Assembly: GCA_900708905.1 (NCBI GenBank)
Contig: CAADRB010000016.1
Coordinates: forward strand, 1,089,112-1,153,111
Reading direction: 5' to 3'
Length of the DNA stretch: 64,000 bases
Source: Hymenolepis diminuta
Taxonomy: Eukaryota > Platyhelminthes > Cestoda > Cyclophyllidea > Hymenolepididae
The notes beneath the pieces are model-generated. The model searched no databases and was not told where the DNA came from. It saw only the letters and a list, made by a program, of their open reading frames with translations. The translations under genes were made by a program, and so were the position numbers. Within the stretch, counting starts at the first letter, position 1. The number at the start of each line of letters is the position of its first letter. This document shows, piece by piece, positions 47,425 through 56,804 of this stretch.

Positions 47425-48485
47425 CTATTTTCATCACTGAACTCAAATTAGGATAGATTAATGTGGTTTTAATTTGTCAAAATTGATATTCAAATGCGTT
47501 TCATAATAGCCCAATGGTCGTGTCTTCTTTGTTGAATCCAGATCGAAGAATTTTCCATAATAATCCCCCGAACGAGTTCTTCACAGTTATAATTCTGCAG
47601 GAACACAGTCCCAAATTCGTCTTCCTGCTTTATTCTAAAGATATTTGAGTCCATTTTTACCTGACAACAATAAAATCATTGTCGTTTAATCGTGACAGAA
47701 TCAGCTAAACATCGTCCCTACCTCACCAACCGCTGCTTCGTATTTGTATAAATGTACATATTCATATATTAATTTTAACCTTTTTCATCCTCTTACTTTC
47801 AGCTGAAACTTTCTAATTGATCTAATTGATAATAAGCCACTCTTTGTCTTTATAATCAACGAATAAATGGCTCGAAAACTGCCATAAGTTCATGTGATCT
47901 AAAACTTTTTCCTGGAAAAAATTGCTTCGGCTAACTTTAAAAGTAAAATTTAAATTTTTTAAAATAATTAGATTCACATCCTCTTTTAGTTATAGCAATT
48001 GTGTTTGTTTATTCCTAGAAGATCTTAGAATATTAAGCTAGCATCACTTAAATAAACCACATTTTATGACTTGTTTATGTTAAAATACTAAAGATATATT
48101 AAATGAGAGATTTTGATCCAGGTGTTTGCCAGATCCCCTCTAAAACGTTAAAAATAAACAAATAGTTTCAGCCTGATGATGAAGTCCGGAAATTTGAGAT
48201 ACGGAACGTCAGATGTAGGACATTTGTTATAGCTAATCATTAACTATTAAAATTCGATGATCATTTTCTGACGTAAATGCCTAATTGGACTTTCTGAATT
48301 CTTATTGGTTTTATCCACCTGCGCTAAATTATCGCCCCAGCGTTCACCAATAAAATCAATAGATCACTGTTGCTATTTGGTCTGGCGGAGTTTTTTAGTT
48401 GTCATATGCAGATATTTAATTTGTCAATTAATTTAAAATATTCACATCCTAATTTCGAATTTTTTTGATCAATTATGCATTATTA
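47425..48485. other. Intergenic, nothing recognised
   Basis: AT-rich. A CTGATGA at 48173 was examined as a hammerhead core and rejected. No other structure is seen. Confidence 0.45.
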
Positions 48486-48489
48486 TGAT

Positions 48490-48900
48490 TGTCCACAGTA
48501 ATGCAAATAAATCAATTTTAAATTTTGGGAAGCCACTGAAATTGGTAATCAGTATGTCCAAAATATCACAATAAAGAGGGAATAACAAATTTATCGAGAG
48601 TAACCTCAAGATATCCAAGCGACTTACCTCCTTTTACTTTTGGATTTGTGTTAAACACTATTTATAGGTTGGGTAGTTCACTTTCGAAAATAAAGAAATT
48701 CCAGATTCATCCACTGGATTGGAAGAAATATAACTGACCGTTTTTTAATAATGATGGGTGGCATAGGCACTTCAATTCATTTTTTCTTGCAATAGTTAAG
48801 AATGGAAAATGATTCACAGTCTAGACGTAGCAGAAACAAGACAGCTAAAAATTTTAAGTTAACAGAGTTCCGTAACCAGTGTTTACTTAAAGTAGAGGTA
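48490..48900 (-). repeat. Family-B repeat, near full length
   Basis: Plus-strand order: ATTATTATG at 48479-48487 (AAT-type end), AAATTTTGGGAAGCCACTG, AGAGGGAATAACAAATTTATC, CTTACCTCCTTTTACTTTTG, GTTCACTTTCGAAAATAAAG, TCCACTGGATTGGAAG, TAGTTAAGAATGGAAAATG, and an AAGACAGCTAAAAATTTTAAG end. It is followed within 30 bases by a second copy. Confidence 0.75.
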
Positions 48901-48924
48901 CGCTATTAATAATAACTCTTAGCA

Positions 48925-49225
48925 ATATAGAAAAAACTTACAATTCTTTTATTGCTAGAATAAGGAGGGTTAATTAATTTGATTTGGGGATTCGGGTTGT
49001 AGAATACTCACTTGATGGGCAGTTTACTGCTTCACGTTCCAAAATTCATAATCCGTTCCCCGGATTACTGAATGAATTCTTATCTACCATCTCTAGTGCT
49101 TGTTAATTGTTGTTTAATTATGATTCATTTCATAATTCCCTTCTTTTTTGATTTTTGAAAAAGCAGCATGATCATACATGATGTTAAGCTGTTTACATGA
49201 ACTTAACTAGGGAGAGATAAAAGGT
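48925..49225 (-). repeat. Family-B repeat with internal deletion
   Basis: ATTAATAATAACTC near 48905 marks the AAT-type end. The AATCGGTTAACAG and GATGC segments are lost, so the sequence passes from AAGGAGGGTTAATTAATTTG straight to GATTCGGGTTGTAGAATAC. It then continues with TTCACGTTCCAAAATTC, CCCGGATTACTGAATG and GAAAAAGCAGCATGATC. The endpoint at about 49225 is approximate. Confidence 0.72.
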
Positions 49226-49229
49226 GAGC

Positions 49230-49770
49230 TCTAATATCAAACCCTAAACTCCAAATATACATTCAATATTCTAATTAAATATGCTAAAAGCTAAAGAGCA
49301 TTGTTATGTAACTTTCCTTTTCAACCTTAAAGGGTAATAAGTTGTCAAAAGGCAAAAATAGTGCTTGCCAATTTGCTTCTGTGTCGAAGTAAAGAGGCAT
49401 TGTTTTATAGCTAGTGCGCTTCTCTATCAGACATTACAAAGATTGTAGCGGATAAGGAAAATATAATTACGATTTAATTTGACTTGTGTCAATCCAACCA
49501 TCTAATCTTTCTGTAGTTAGGTGGATGGTACTTTTGTTAGGCTTGATCATCAACGTGACGCTTGAAAACGAGTTAATATTAAAACTAGATGACATCTGAT
49601 TATGCAATTTCATTATTAGCACCTATGCATTCGAAAAAAACAAGATTTGGAAGCTCATAGTTTGCCGATAACTTGGCACACTCCTAATCATCTAAACGTC
49701 TACAGATTTTTATTAGAATTTACTTCTAATCTCTCTGCAAATCTGAGGTATAATAATTTTTATTATGAAT
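49230..49770. other. Intergenic, nothing recognised
   Basis: AT-rich spacer. The 75-residue frame at 49647-49874 runs into the SINE-A copy and is not a gene. Confidence 0.45.
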
Positions 49771-49774
49771 TCCT

Positions 49775-49981
49775 AGACTATTTAGGAAGACATTTCCCAT
49801 CACTCATCTCGGGTAGAGAGTGCCATCATAGTCTCCTTGATGAGAGAGTCGAATTCTACCACCATATTATATAAGCCAGACTTAATCAGTACGGTTGTCC
49901 ATTCCGCTTACTTGGTGGGTGCTGATGGAAATCGAACCCGGGACCTCTGACGGTGATCTTGATGCCACCGACGCATACTTA
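49775..49981 (-). repeat. SINE-A copy, best-preserved B box and body
   Basis: Family reference copy. On the minus strand it starts with a tRNA-like head that includes GTATGCGTCGGTGGC at its 5' end and GGTCCCGGGTTCGATTTCC, a near-exact RNA polymerase III B box (consensus GGTTCGANTCC). The A-box half has mutated here but is intact in the copy at 7757. Then come a CAGCACCCACCAAGTAAGCG linker and the body AGTCTGGCTTATATAATATG, GTGGTAGAATTCGACTCTCTC, ACTCTCTACCCGAGATGAG and the end. Such SINEs are transcribed by polymerase III from the internal boxes and moved by a LINE's enzymes. I count about 18 copies or fragments here, in both orientations and strongly diverged, so the family is old. Confidence 0.85.
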
Positions 49982-49984
49982 AGG

Positions 49985-50560
49985 ATGCAAGAAATCAGTC
50001 TTTTATATTTAAAAACTCGGTAATCAGCGTAAATAGAAAGGTATCTGTAACCCATCCACTGGGTGTCTAGAGTTAAAACTATGCCCACAGGAAGTGAAGT
50101 GCCTAAATTGAATATGCTCAGGACGTAATACATCCGAACATCACCCATATTCATTCATTTTCTTACTCGATAATATGTATAGATGTTTCTTATCGAAAAC
50201 GTAAATGCTCCTATAAAAGCTTTCCTTTTGTCTAATTATTATAATAAAATATTGAACAATTTCTTCCTTTTCATAAAGTCAACTGTAATTAGTTCCGCCG
50301 TTTGTCTAACAAATTAATTTCGCTTCCTCCCCTTTTTATGAGTACCACGTTAATTGCTATCTATTTGCCTGTCTCCCGTAAAGAAGGATGAAAAAGCTTA
50401 TCGGAGCAGCAAAATTTGACTAAGCGGCGCCGGCACTTCTCTGTATTTCCGGAGGAGATGTTAACTTCTTTCTTTTCTGTTATTCTAGAAGAGAGATAGA
50501 AATGAAAAATAATGCAAATTAGAATTATTTAATAGTTTAAATAGTTTATTTTCATTATCA
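49985..50560. other. Intergenic, nothing recognised
   Basis: A small GC-rich spot (GCGGCGCCGGCACTTC at 50424-50439) is the only irregularity. Confidence 0.45.
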
Positions 50561-50573
50561 TAATTGCATGTAC

Positions 50574-50737
50574 GTCGCGTGGAATTCCAAATTCAACTAT
50601 AGAAATGATTTTCCCATCAGAGGTGTTCCAGGATGTAACTCTTTCTGCTGATAGGCTGCGGATAGGTGGTTTCTTCTGTTGCTGGAACTGATATGCAACA
50701 TTTTCGTTTGCGATGGTATGTATACAAACATGCGTTC
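50574..50737 (-). CDS. Candidate internal exon of minus-strand gene
   Basis: Minus-strand block after an excellent acceptor (TTTTATTTCAG) and before a weak donor (CGCGAC|GTACAT). The most protein-like frame starts with two bases carried over and reads THVCIHTIANENVAYQFQQQ, then KKPPIRSLSAERVTSWNTSD, then GKIISIVEFGIPRD. It is open over all 54 codons, with raised GC and CpG relative to the flanks. A second frame (ERMFVYIPSQ...) is also open for 46 codons but ends at TAG. The peptide mixes beta-strand-like hydrophobic runs with a conserved-looking SWNTSDGKIISIVEFG stretch. I cannot name the family. The neighbouring exon at 51238-51329 is on the same strand; joining them in frame needs a different donor choice there or an intervening exon. 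Confidence 0.5.
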
Positions 50738-51237
50738 CTGAAATAAAACAGTGATAGCGTAATGATAATCCAAATTTGATCCCTAAATTGATCCCTAACT
50801 TAAGTCTATTATCTACAGATATCTCAAGGGAAGAAGATATTACTTTACAGCCACAAAATACCCACCCTTTCCTCTGTCGTACTCCTTTCCTTCTAATGGT
50901 GGGAATATTAAAATCTATGCATCTCCATGTCCGCCTTTGCCTTGCTGTCTATTAATTAGCTTAGCAAAAAAGTTGTGAGCATTCTGTGATTGGAATGACA
51001 ATCCCCATCAAGCAATTTTGGTGATTACTGATTTTGAAAGTTGTGTTGGATCTTTAGTTCATCTCAAGAGAAGTTTAGCAAACTCAAAAGGCAAGATTAA
51101 AACCAAAAAATTTATTTATCAATGTTAAAATAAAATTAAGAAGGGATAGGGATAAAATGACGGAAATATTAGCAGTAAAATTTTTTAACTTTACTACTAA
51201 AATTTCCGTCACATTTTTCTAAAAAGTTAAAACTTAC

Positions 51238-51329
51238 ACTTTGTAATTCGCGTTCCTGAACTAAAATTTTAATTGCAACCGGTACATCAACCGTTAAAAA
51301 GGCAAGATCACGAAATTCTGGTAACAAGC
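51238..51329 (-). CDS. Candidate internal exon of minus-strand gene
   Basis: A 92-base block on the minus strand is bounded by a strong acceptor (CTCTTCAACATTCTTGCAG) and a donor identical to the consensus (AGT|GTAAGT). In the frame that uses two carried-over bases it reads LLPEFRDLAFLTVDVPVAIK, then ILVQERELQS, with no stop. The composition is that of an ordinary folded globular protein. If the GTGTAA two bases earlier is used as donor instead, one base is left over and the frame runs on correctly into the exon at 50574-50737. No family is recognised. Among the coding candidates this one has the best pair of splice signals. Confidence 0.55.
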
Positions 51330-51364
51330 CTGCAAGAATGTTGAAGAGAAAATGCCCCACTTAT

Positions 51365-52215
51365 TGAATGAAATATATTTGTTAATTTCCATTGCACAGT
51401 CAACTTTATTGTCATTTCAGAAAAAAGCTTGTAGCATTTATCAAAGCTAATTGAGTAGAGACAGAATTGTGAAAGTGGAATTTTTAAACTATTCTCCAAA
51501 AAAATATACTTTCTATTTCTGAGTATTATTGCATTTTAGCATTTTTAAACTTATTCATTTATGTAGCTTAAGAATTCGTTCACAACTCAAGATGCATTTT
51601 GATTCGAGGTAATCTCACCATAGTGAATTATTAACGTTAGGTAATGACTGATAAAGGGTCAAAAATTGACCTTTCTATTAACTACAATTGAAGCAAGTTC
51701 TAAGTTGTGTAATCGAGCAATAAAGACTGAATTTAAAAGCCAAATATCAGAATAACGAATAATTTTTCGTTTTCAGATGATCTTGCCATAAAGAAAAAGC
51801 TAGAATTCGACGTTATTGACAATATGAATTTGGCTGTCTCGAGTGGAGTTTAAAAATTGATCATTCATGATATTATTAATATAAATTCAATTTTTAAATT
51901 GAAATAATTACAATTGTCAAATCGACCGGTTGAATATGGGGTATTTGTACAAAAGATCAAGCATTTCAAGACTTAGGACCCAGACATTATACTCTCACTA
52001 AACGACTTGAATCAGAAAAGTTAAAAGGACGGGGAAAATGTAATTAGGAAATTTAAGTCAATAACTATGACACCTTAAATATATTCTTTGATTCATAATA
52101 GACAATATACCCCCATATTCATCATGGTACGATCTCTACCTCACGCCAGTTTATATACGCACAAAACAGCTGAAGAGAGTGGGGGCTTTCAAATTTTTGG
52201 CCTGGTCAAGAACCT
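51365..52215. other. Presumed intron or intergenic
   Basis: AT-rich. On the plus strand TTTTCGTTTTCAG ends at 51777 and is followed by an open stretch (DLAIKKKLEFDVIDNMNLAV) before a stop at about 51854. It is too isolated to call an exon. Confidence 0.35.
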
Positions 52216-52300
52216 ATATATCTGTATGTGTCCGCTTACTAATAAAGACAGTGTATATTATAAAATTCGGACAAGCGGATGCATAGTCATTGCTGAAAGG

Positions 52301-52530
52301 AAAGGGTAGAAGAATTTGTCTATGGGATTCAGGAACTTCACTACTTCTTCAGCTCGAAAGAACGCATGCTGCTGCTTTTCAAAAGATCTTTTGATGAGGT
52401 TAATATTAGATCTGATATCAACGTTGATGACGATGTTCTAATATGCGGATTTTCACTCACCCTTGACTTTAAAACAACCGAAAATTTGACACTGGCAGTT
52501 CATGTTAAACAGCGATTCCATCGATAATGC
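52301..52530 (+). pseudogene. Coding-like frame in left inverted arm
   Basis: From just after a TGA near 52298 to a TAA at about 52529, a plus-strand frame of about 76 codons is open. It reads VEEFVYGIQELHYFFSSKER, then MLLLFKRSFDEVNIRSDINV and DDDVLICGFSLTLDF. The right arm, on the opposite strand, carries LLFFKRSFEETYIEPDFSAE then DDILLCD. The two peptides differ mainly by similar residues (D/E, V/I, I/F), which is more than expected of two decayed non-coding arms. Function unknown. Confidence 0.4.
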
Positions 52531-53449
52531 AGAAAATTGCCTTCCTTTTCCGTAAACATTCCTGTGCAGTTGGGAGCTTTATACTTTCCGTTTACGTTCG
52601 AATTTCCTTGTGGTGGAGGATTACGCTTTTAGAGAGAGAAAAACGAAGTCTCTCTTGACGACAATCCTTATGATATTCGCATACTCACAATTCAAATATA
52701 TCTCCTTCATCAAGAGCATATTAAAAATTCTGTCATCAGTTTAAGCCATAAATTTCCCCGACTTTGATACTCTCGTCCCTCTCGCGCTCTCTCAATGCGA
52801 TTTTCAGTGGGCGAATTGTAGGGCTTGAATGCTAAAGCTATTGTGTCAGTGAGGGAAAAAGGGGGTGGAGGAGTTCAAAGGGAAGCAAGGGGTAAGGTAT
52901 TGAGGGGAATTTTGTGTTTGCTAGCCCCTGATGTGAGACAACAGTCGTCAGCGCGAAAAGTGTCTGTCTGGGAAGGATTTTTCAGTCCTAATGACCTCGC
53001 CACTATGCTAATTGAGTTAAATTAAAATTGAGATAAAATTAACCATTGAGTGATAATACATTGTAGGCATTCAGATCGAGTTCCCTCCTTCTCCAGTCAG
53101 CATTTGATTAGAGTTCTTTAATCTTTAGATTACTGAATCCTTGAGGAACACAGGTCCTGATTTCAAGATAATCGGTCATTCATTCTGGAGGATTTCCCCA
53201 CTTTCAGTCAGTCATGCCCGGAGAACAATGATGGCCTTGAGAGCTATTTGAGGCTCGTTGTACTGTTTTTTGATGAATTTTATTTTATTTGGGCAAATGA
53301 TTGATTCTTTTGTATTGAATTGATACTTAGTGAATAATTATATAATCTTAATGAAAATTTCGAGGAAAGAAAAGCCTATCACTTTTTCCCAGACTCAAAA
53401 ATCAACAAGGACTTCCATTGCCAATTTCTGGTTGCTTTAAGTCTTAAAA

Positions 53450-53560
53450 TAGACATCACATAACAGAATATCATCTTCAGCGCTGAAATCAGGTTCGATG
53501 TAAGTCTCTTCAAAAGATCTTTTGAAAAACAGCAGCTGAGAAGTAATTATCCTGTACCTA
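53450..53560 (-). pseudogene. Coding-like frame in right inverted arm
   Basis: Minus-strand counterpart of the left-arm frame: SQLLFFKRSFEETYIEPDFS, AEDDILLCDVYFKT, then a stop. Upstream of SQLL the frame is interrupted by TGA codons, so this copy is shorter and more damaged. The two frames point towards each other. Confidence 0.38.
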
Positions 53561-53659
53561 ATGGATCAAATTTCTCAAATGTTTTCTCCAACCTCTTCCA
53601 CTTGGTTATACCTATGCATCCGCTTTTCTGACTAGTATCATAAACGGACATACATATTT

Positions 53660-56115
53660 AGTAGATAATAAATCGGTGATCAGTCAGTTAACTAGGTAAA
53701 CATTGCCGAATTTATTAGGTAGATTTTGGCCTAGACCTTGAATCTTTACTACATTAAGTAAATAAATAATTTCAAACACTATTCTTAACTTCTCAAGCCC
53801 ATTTATGGTATTTTGGAGTCTGTTAGTGTAGAAATAGTTAGTGTGAAATCGACACAGCCCTCTACTCTGTTACTTACTGGATTTTAAATTGGTCAGTTTG
53901 AAGTGTGAAGAACTGACTCTCTTAAATATCATTATTAGGAAAGTTTGGAGAACAGTTTTTCACGGTCATTTGTATCTAATTAACAGAAATGCATACTGAC
54001 TGGAGAATATTTGATTAGTTGTTTGGCTAATTGAGTCAAGATACAATCAATACAAGCATAAGTAATTTGTCGCCTAGCTAGGTTAAATTAGACCACTTTG
54101 GATGGAGGGTATTAGTAATTTCCACCAAACTGCTAGATTTCACTCAAAATGTCAAGTGCTGCTTTTTCAACACAGTTAAATATTCATAGAAGTGACCTTT
54201 AGGTGTTGAATATTGTCATTAGAATCCCCCTTCAATATTGACATTTAAAATAGTCATCTAAGTTAGCTTGATTAGGCAAAGTTTTTTAGAAGATATCAAA
54301 AGATATTTCAAACTAATTTCGCCATCCAATTCTAGTATCGATTATTTGACTTTATTTCTCTCATTGGATTATTGATCTTTATCTGTAAAACCAATCAAAG
54401 CACTTTTTCAATAATCCGGAATTAAGACCGTTCTTTTTTAAGGATTAGGGCTTGGATCCGTTATTTAATAATTAATTAAATTTCCTGAATCTGCTTTTCT
54501 AATCTAGGATAAACATTTCCCATCATCTTCAACGTTTCATCAAAAGTTGACGATTTGTTTACTTAAATTTTCAGAAGGGTTTTGGGCAAACACTTGGAAC
54601 ACGATTTATAACCCGTTCACACTTCAACGTAAACAAATCATCATCTTATGGCAGGGAACATGAGAAATGGATCTTAAATAAAATAAATATTTTGTGTTGC
54701 TATAGGCATCTAAGACTCTAGATGCTTTAAACTTTTGCACTTTAACTTGTCATCATTGGCACAAAACTGTCAAGAATTCAAGACCTAACCTAACAGATTT
54801 CTTCCTTCGACATGTGTTTGAATCACAATACAATTTATGCAATGACGATACTGTCTGTTTGTCATGAGAATTTAATTCCTTAACACGCTAAAAAAATTAG
54901 CTCTGTATGTTAAAACGTTTGCTAGTCACATCCGCCTGTAAGAGGATTTAAATGAATTGAAGTAGCACGACCACTGAATGATCTGGGTATAAATCCATGC
55001 AGTATCCTAGGGATCAGATAATGATATTCGAACTTACATCCACATGGAAGCTAAATATACTTCCTGTGGAAAAGTGGAAAACTTATTACATCCAAAAGGT
55101 AAGACATATTATAATCTTATTTCACTATTTCCTTCTTCTCAATTCTAACATCCTCTCCGTAACCCCTTCTTTATCCCTTATTCGGCTATTTTGTTATTGA
55201 AACTCATGAAGGCCTGCTGTTTTGTAATAGGCAATAAAATTGCACGACATACTAACTGAATGAGATTTTTGTTATCTCGAAGTGAGAGGATCAGGCGACA
55301 CTAGAACTTTCATACTTTGGAGTTATTTTGGGATCTTTTCTTTCATTATACAGGGGTCGGTTTTCTCAAATCAACTGTAATTTCATAGACTTGTAGTTTA
55401 ATACTTTTCTCCAAATGAAGCCAGTTAAAATAAAAATTACTTTGTTATTAGTTTTATTTAAGACGTCCTTGAAAAAAACGAATGCCTTCAATTAATTGAA
55501 AATTATTTTGTATCGGTTTGAACTTGTAGAATGCCAAATTTGATCTGATGTGATAATACTGGTTTTTTTGAAAGATCTATTTTAAATTTTGGGAAGTTAC
55601 AATAGCCAAATTCCATCGAATTTATGATTTTTTGACTTATCCTTCAATTAGAACTTGTAATTCCAATAACCAAGGTAGGAGATAATAGAGAATAGGTAAA
55701 AGTTTCCCAAGTTTTATTTTGATTTGATCATTCGATATAATGAAAACGGTTGCTATTACGCTTGTAGCAAATAAATTATTTGTGCTATAAATAATGCAGT
55801 ACTTGGTGCTGACACAAAAGTAATTAATACTAACCTATTTATATCCAATGGTAACAAAAGTCCACTAAATAACCTTTTTACTACATATCTGGCCTTTATG
55901 AAGTGGCAATATTTTATTAACTCTTCTCACGATCAGCATCAATTGTTGACCACTTTGAATGCGCGATAACTTCAAAATATCGATCAAAAATTAATTCACA
56001 GGATCTTTGATTTTCATGGATTGATAAATCAGCCCCCAGAAAAGCTCGACAGCACTATATGTATGTAAACTTTTGAGGATAACTTTTTCTCTCATGTGAT
56101 CTCTAATTCTCTCAT
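53660..56115. other. Intergenic, nothing recognised
   Basis: AT-rich stretch with no family A or B repeat. A 67-residue frame at 54997-55200 is unassigned. AATTTTGGGAAGTTACAATAG near 55588 resembles a short piece of family B. Confidence 0.45.
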
Positions 56116-56121
56116 TCCATT

Positions 56122-56128
56122 TATATAA
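56122..56128 (+). promoter_or_regulatory. Candidate TATA box
   Basis: TATATAA sits at the left edge of the CpG-rich block, about 30 bases before CATATTGCAGGAACG. The position suits a rightward start site near 56155. This is predicted from sequence only. Confidence 0.35.
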
Positions 56129-56225
56129 CGTGTGCACTACAATTGCGTGGACATATTGCAGGAACGAGAGAAACGCACGAGTGCGTTGGTGTTCGCTAGC
56201 GAGTATCGATCACACCGTCCATGTG

Positions 56226-56239
56226 GTAACTATAGCAAC
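56226..56239. promoter_or_regulatory. Candidate X-box (RFX/DAF-19 site)
   Basis: The 14 bases GTAACTATAGCAAC match the X-box consensus GTHNYYATRRNAAC at every position. RFX transcription factors bind such sites, which typically lie near the start of genes for ciliary assembly. The location inside a CpG-rich, TATA-containing block strengthens the call, though a 14-base degenerate match can occur by chance. Confidence 0.5.
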
Positions 56240-56310
56240 GCGCTTACGCGTTTTTTTCTCTATTTCGCGCAAGGTAGGGGAGTGGTGTGAATGCAAGTGG
56301 GCAGTTGGGC

Positions 56311-56330
56311 GGGCAGGCAGGCAGGCAGGA
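56311..56330 (+). repeat. GGCA/CAGG microsatellite
   Basis: About four and a half GGCA units sit inside the CpG-rich block. Confidence 0.8.
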
Positions 56331-56403
56331 GACAGACAGGGGTTTACGACGCGCTGAATTCTTGATATGACGGGGGTGAATATTTTACTGCAGTCCTATT
56401 TGA

Positions 56404-56637
56404 TTGCGCGCTAGAATAATTGTCAATGTTAAAATACCACTTGTAATTAGGCCAGATGGGAAGCTCGTTTTAGTTTTGACCGATCATTTAAAATGCATGT
56501 TAGTTAATCTATTCGATTACCTTGCTTCACTAATAACGTATTGGTTACCGCATTATCATCCGCTTAATATGCCATTATTTCGGTTTTTTCTTAGTTCAGT
56601 TTCCACTGCAAATTATTTGCGTTCTAAGTCGAATTAG
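56404..56637 (+). CDS. Open frame after CpG block, hypothetical
   Basis: A 77-codon open frame lacks an ATG at its left edge and starts within GCGCGCTAG. It contains VNVKIPLVIRPDGKLVLVLT, DHLKCMLVNLFDYLASLITY, then WLPHYHPLNMPLFRFFLSS. It has a hydrophobic centre that could be a membrane segment. No family recognised and no clear acceptor at the left, so this could be an exon of a gene driven by the adjacent promoter-like block, or a chance frame. Confidence 0.2.
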   Translation: MRARIIVNVKIPLVIRPDGKLVLVLTDHLKCMLVNLFDYLASLITYWLPHYHPLNMPLFRFFLSSVSTANYLRSKSN

Positions 56638-56804
56638 TGTGAATTAATCTGGAATTAAGCGCTGGCGAAGCGTGATATATGTACACTAAGAAAAAAGTAA
56701 AGCACAGTTCTAGCACACACTTGAATGAGTGAGCGAACGAACTAGAAAAAAGATCACCTACGCAGTTGGCAAGAGGGTTACGGTTGGAAAAAAAAATGTG
56801 TCGA

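Larger units (their letters stand above)
52222..53656. mobile_element. Unclassified element with long inverted arms
   Basis: The left arm (about 52222-52500) and right arm (about 53415-53656) are inverted copies. They share GTCCG near the outer ends, AAGCGGATGCATAG (52273-52286 and the complement at 53613-53626), the palindrome TCAAAAGATCTTTTGA (52379-52394 and 53510-53525), and a further 100 bases that align with many substitutions. The central 0.9 kb is unique, holds a small hairpin (AGAGAGA at about 52632 with TCTCTCT at about 52651), and has a 66-residue frame with no motif. The layout fits a foldback or long-TIR DNA transposon, or two inverted copies of one repeat. No transposase is recognised. 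Target-site duplications could not be fixed by eye. Confidence 0.5.
56130..56800. promoter_or_regulatory. CpG-rich promoter-like block
   Basis: CpG dinucleotides are dense for this AT-rich window. Examples are GAAACGCACGAGTGCGTT (56171-56188, with the dyad ACGCAC/GTGCGT), TTCGCTAGCGAG, CAACGCGCTTACGCG, TTTCGCGCAAG, TACGACGCGC and GATTGCGCGCTAG. A donor-like AAG|GTAGGG follows position 56273, so 56155-56273 could be a first, perhaps non-coding, exon on the plus strand. A GGCA microsatellite lies inside. Lower but still raised CpG continues to about 56780. Confidence 0.5.

Noticed and set aside
48171..48215. CTGATGA core with nearby complementary TCCG/CGGA, as in a hammerhead ribozyme
   Set aside because: The GAAA box required after stem II is not in place (GGAACG is found) and no stem III or cleavage site can be drawn. 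Hammerheads do occur in flatworm SINEs, so it was checked, but the core is incomplete.
49647..49874. 75-residue plus-strand frame
   Set aside because: Its second half is antisense SINE-A sequence.
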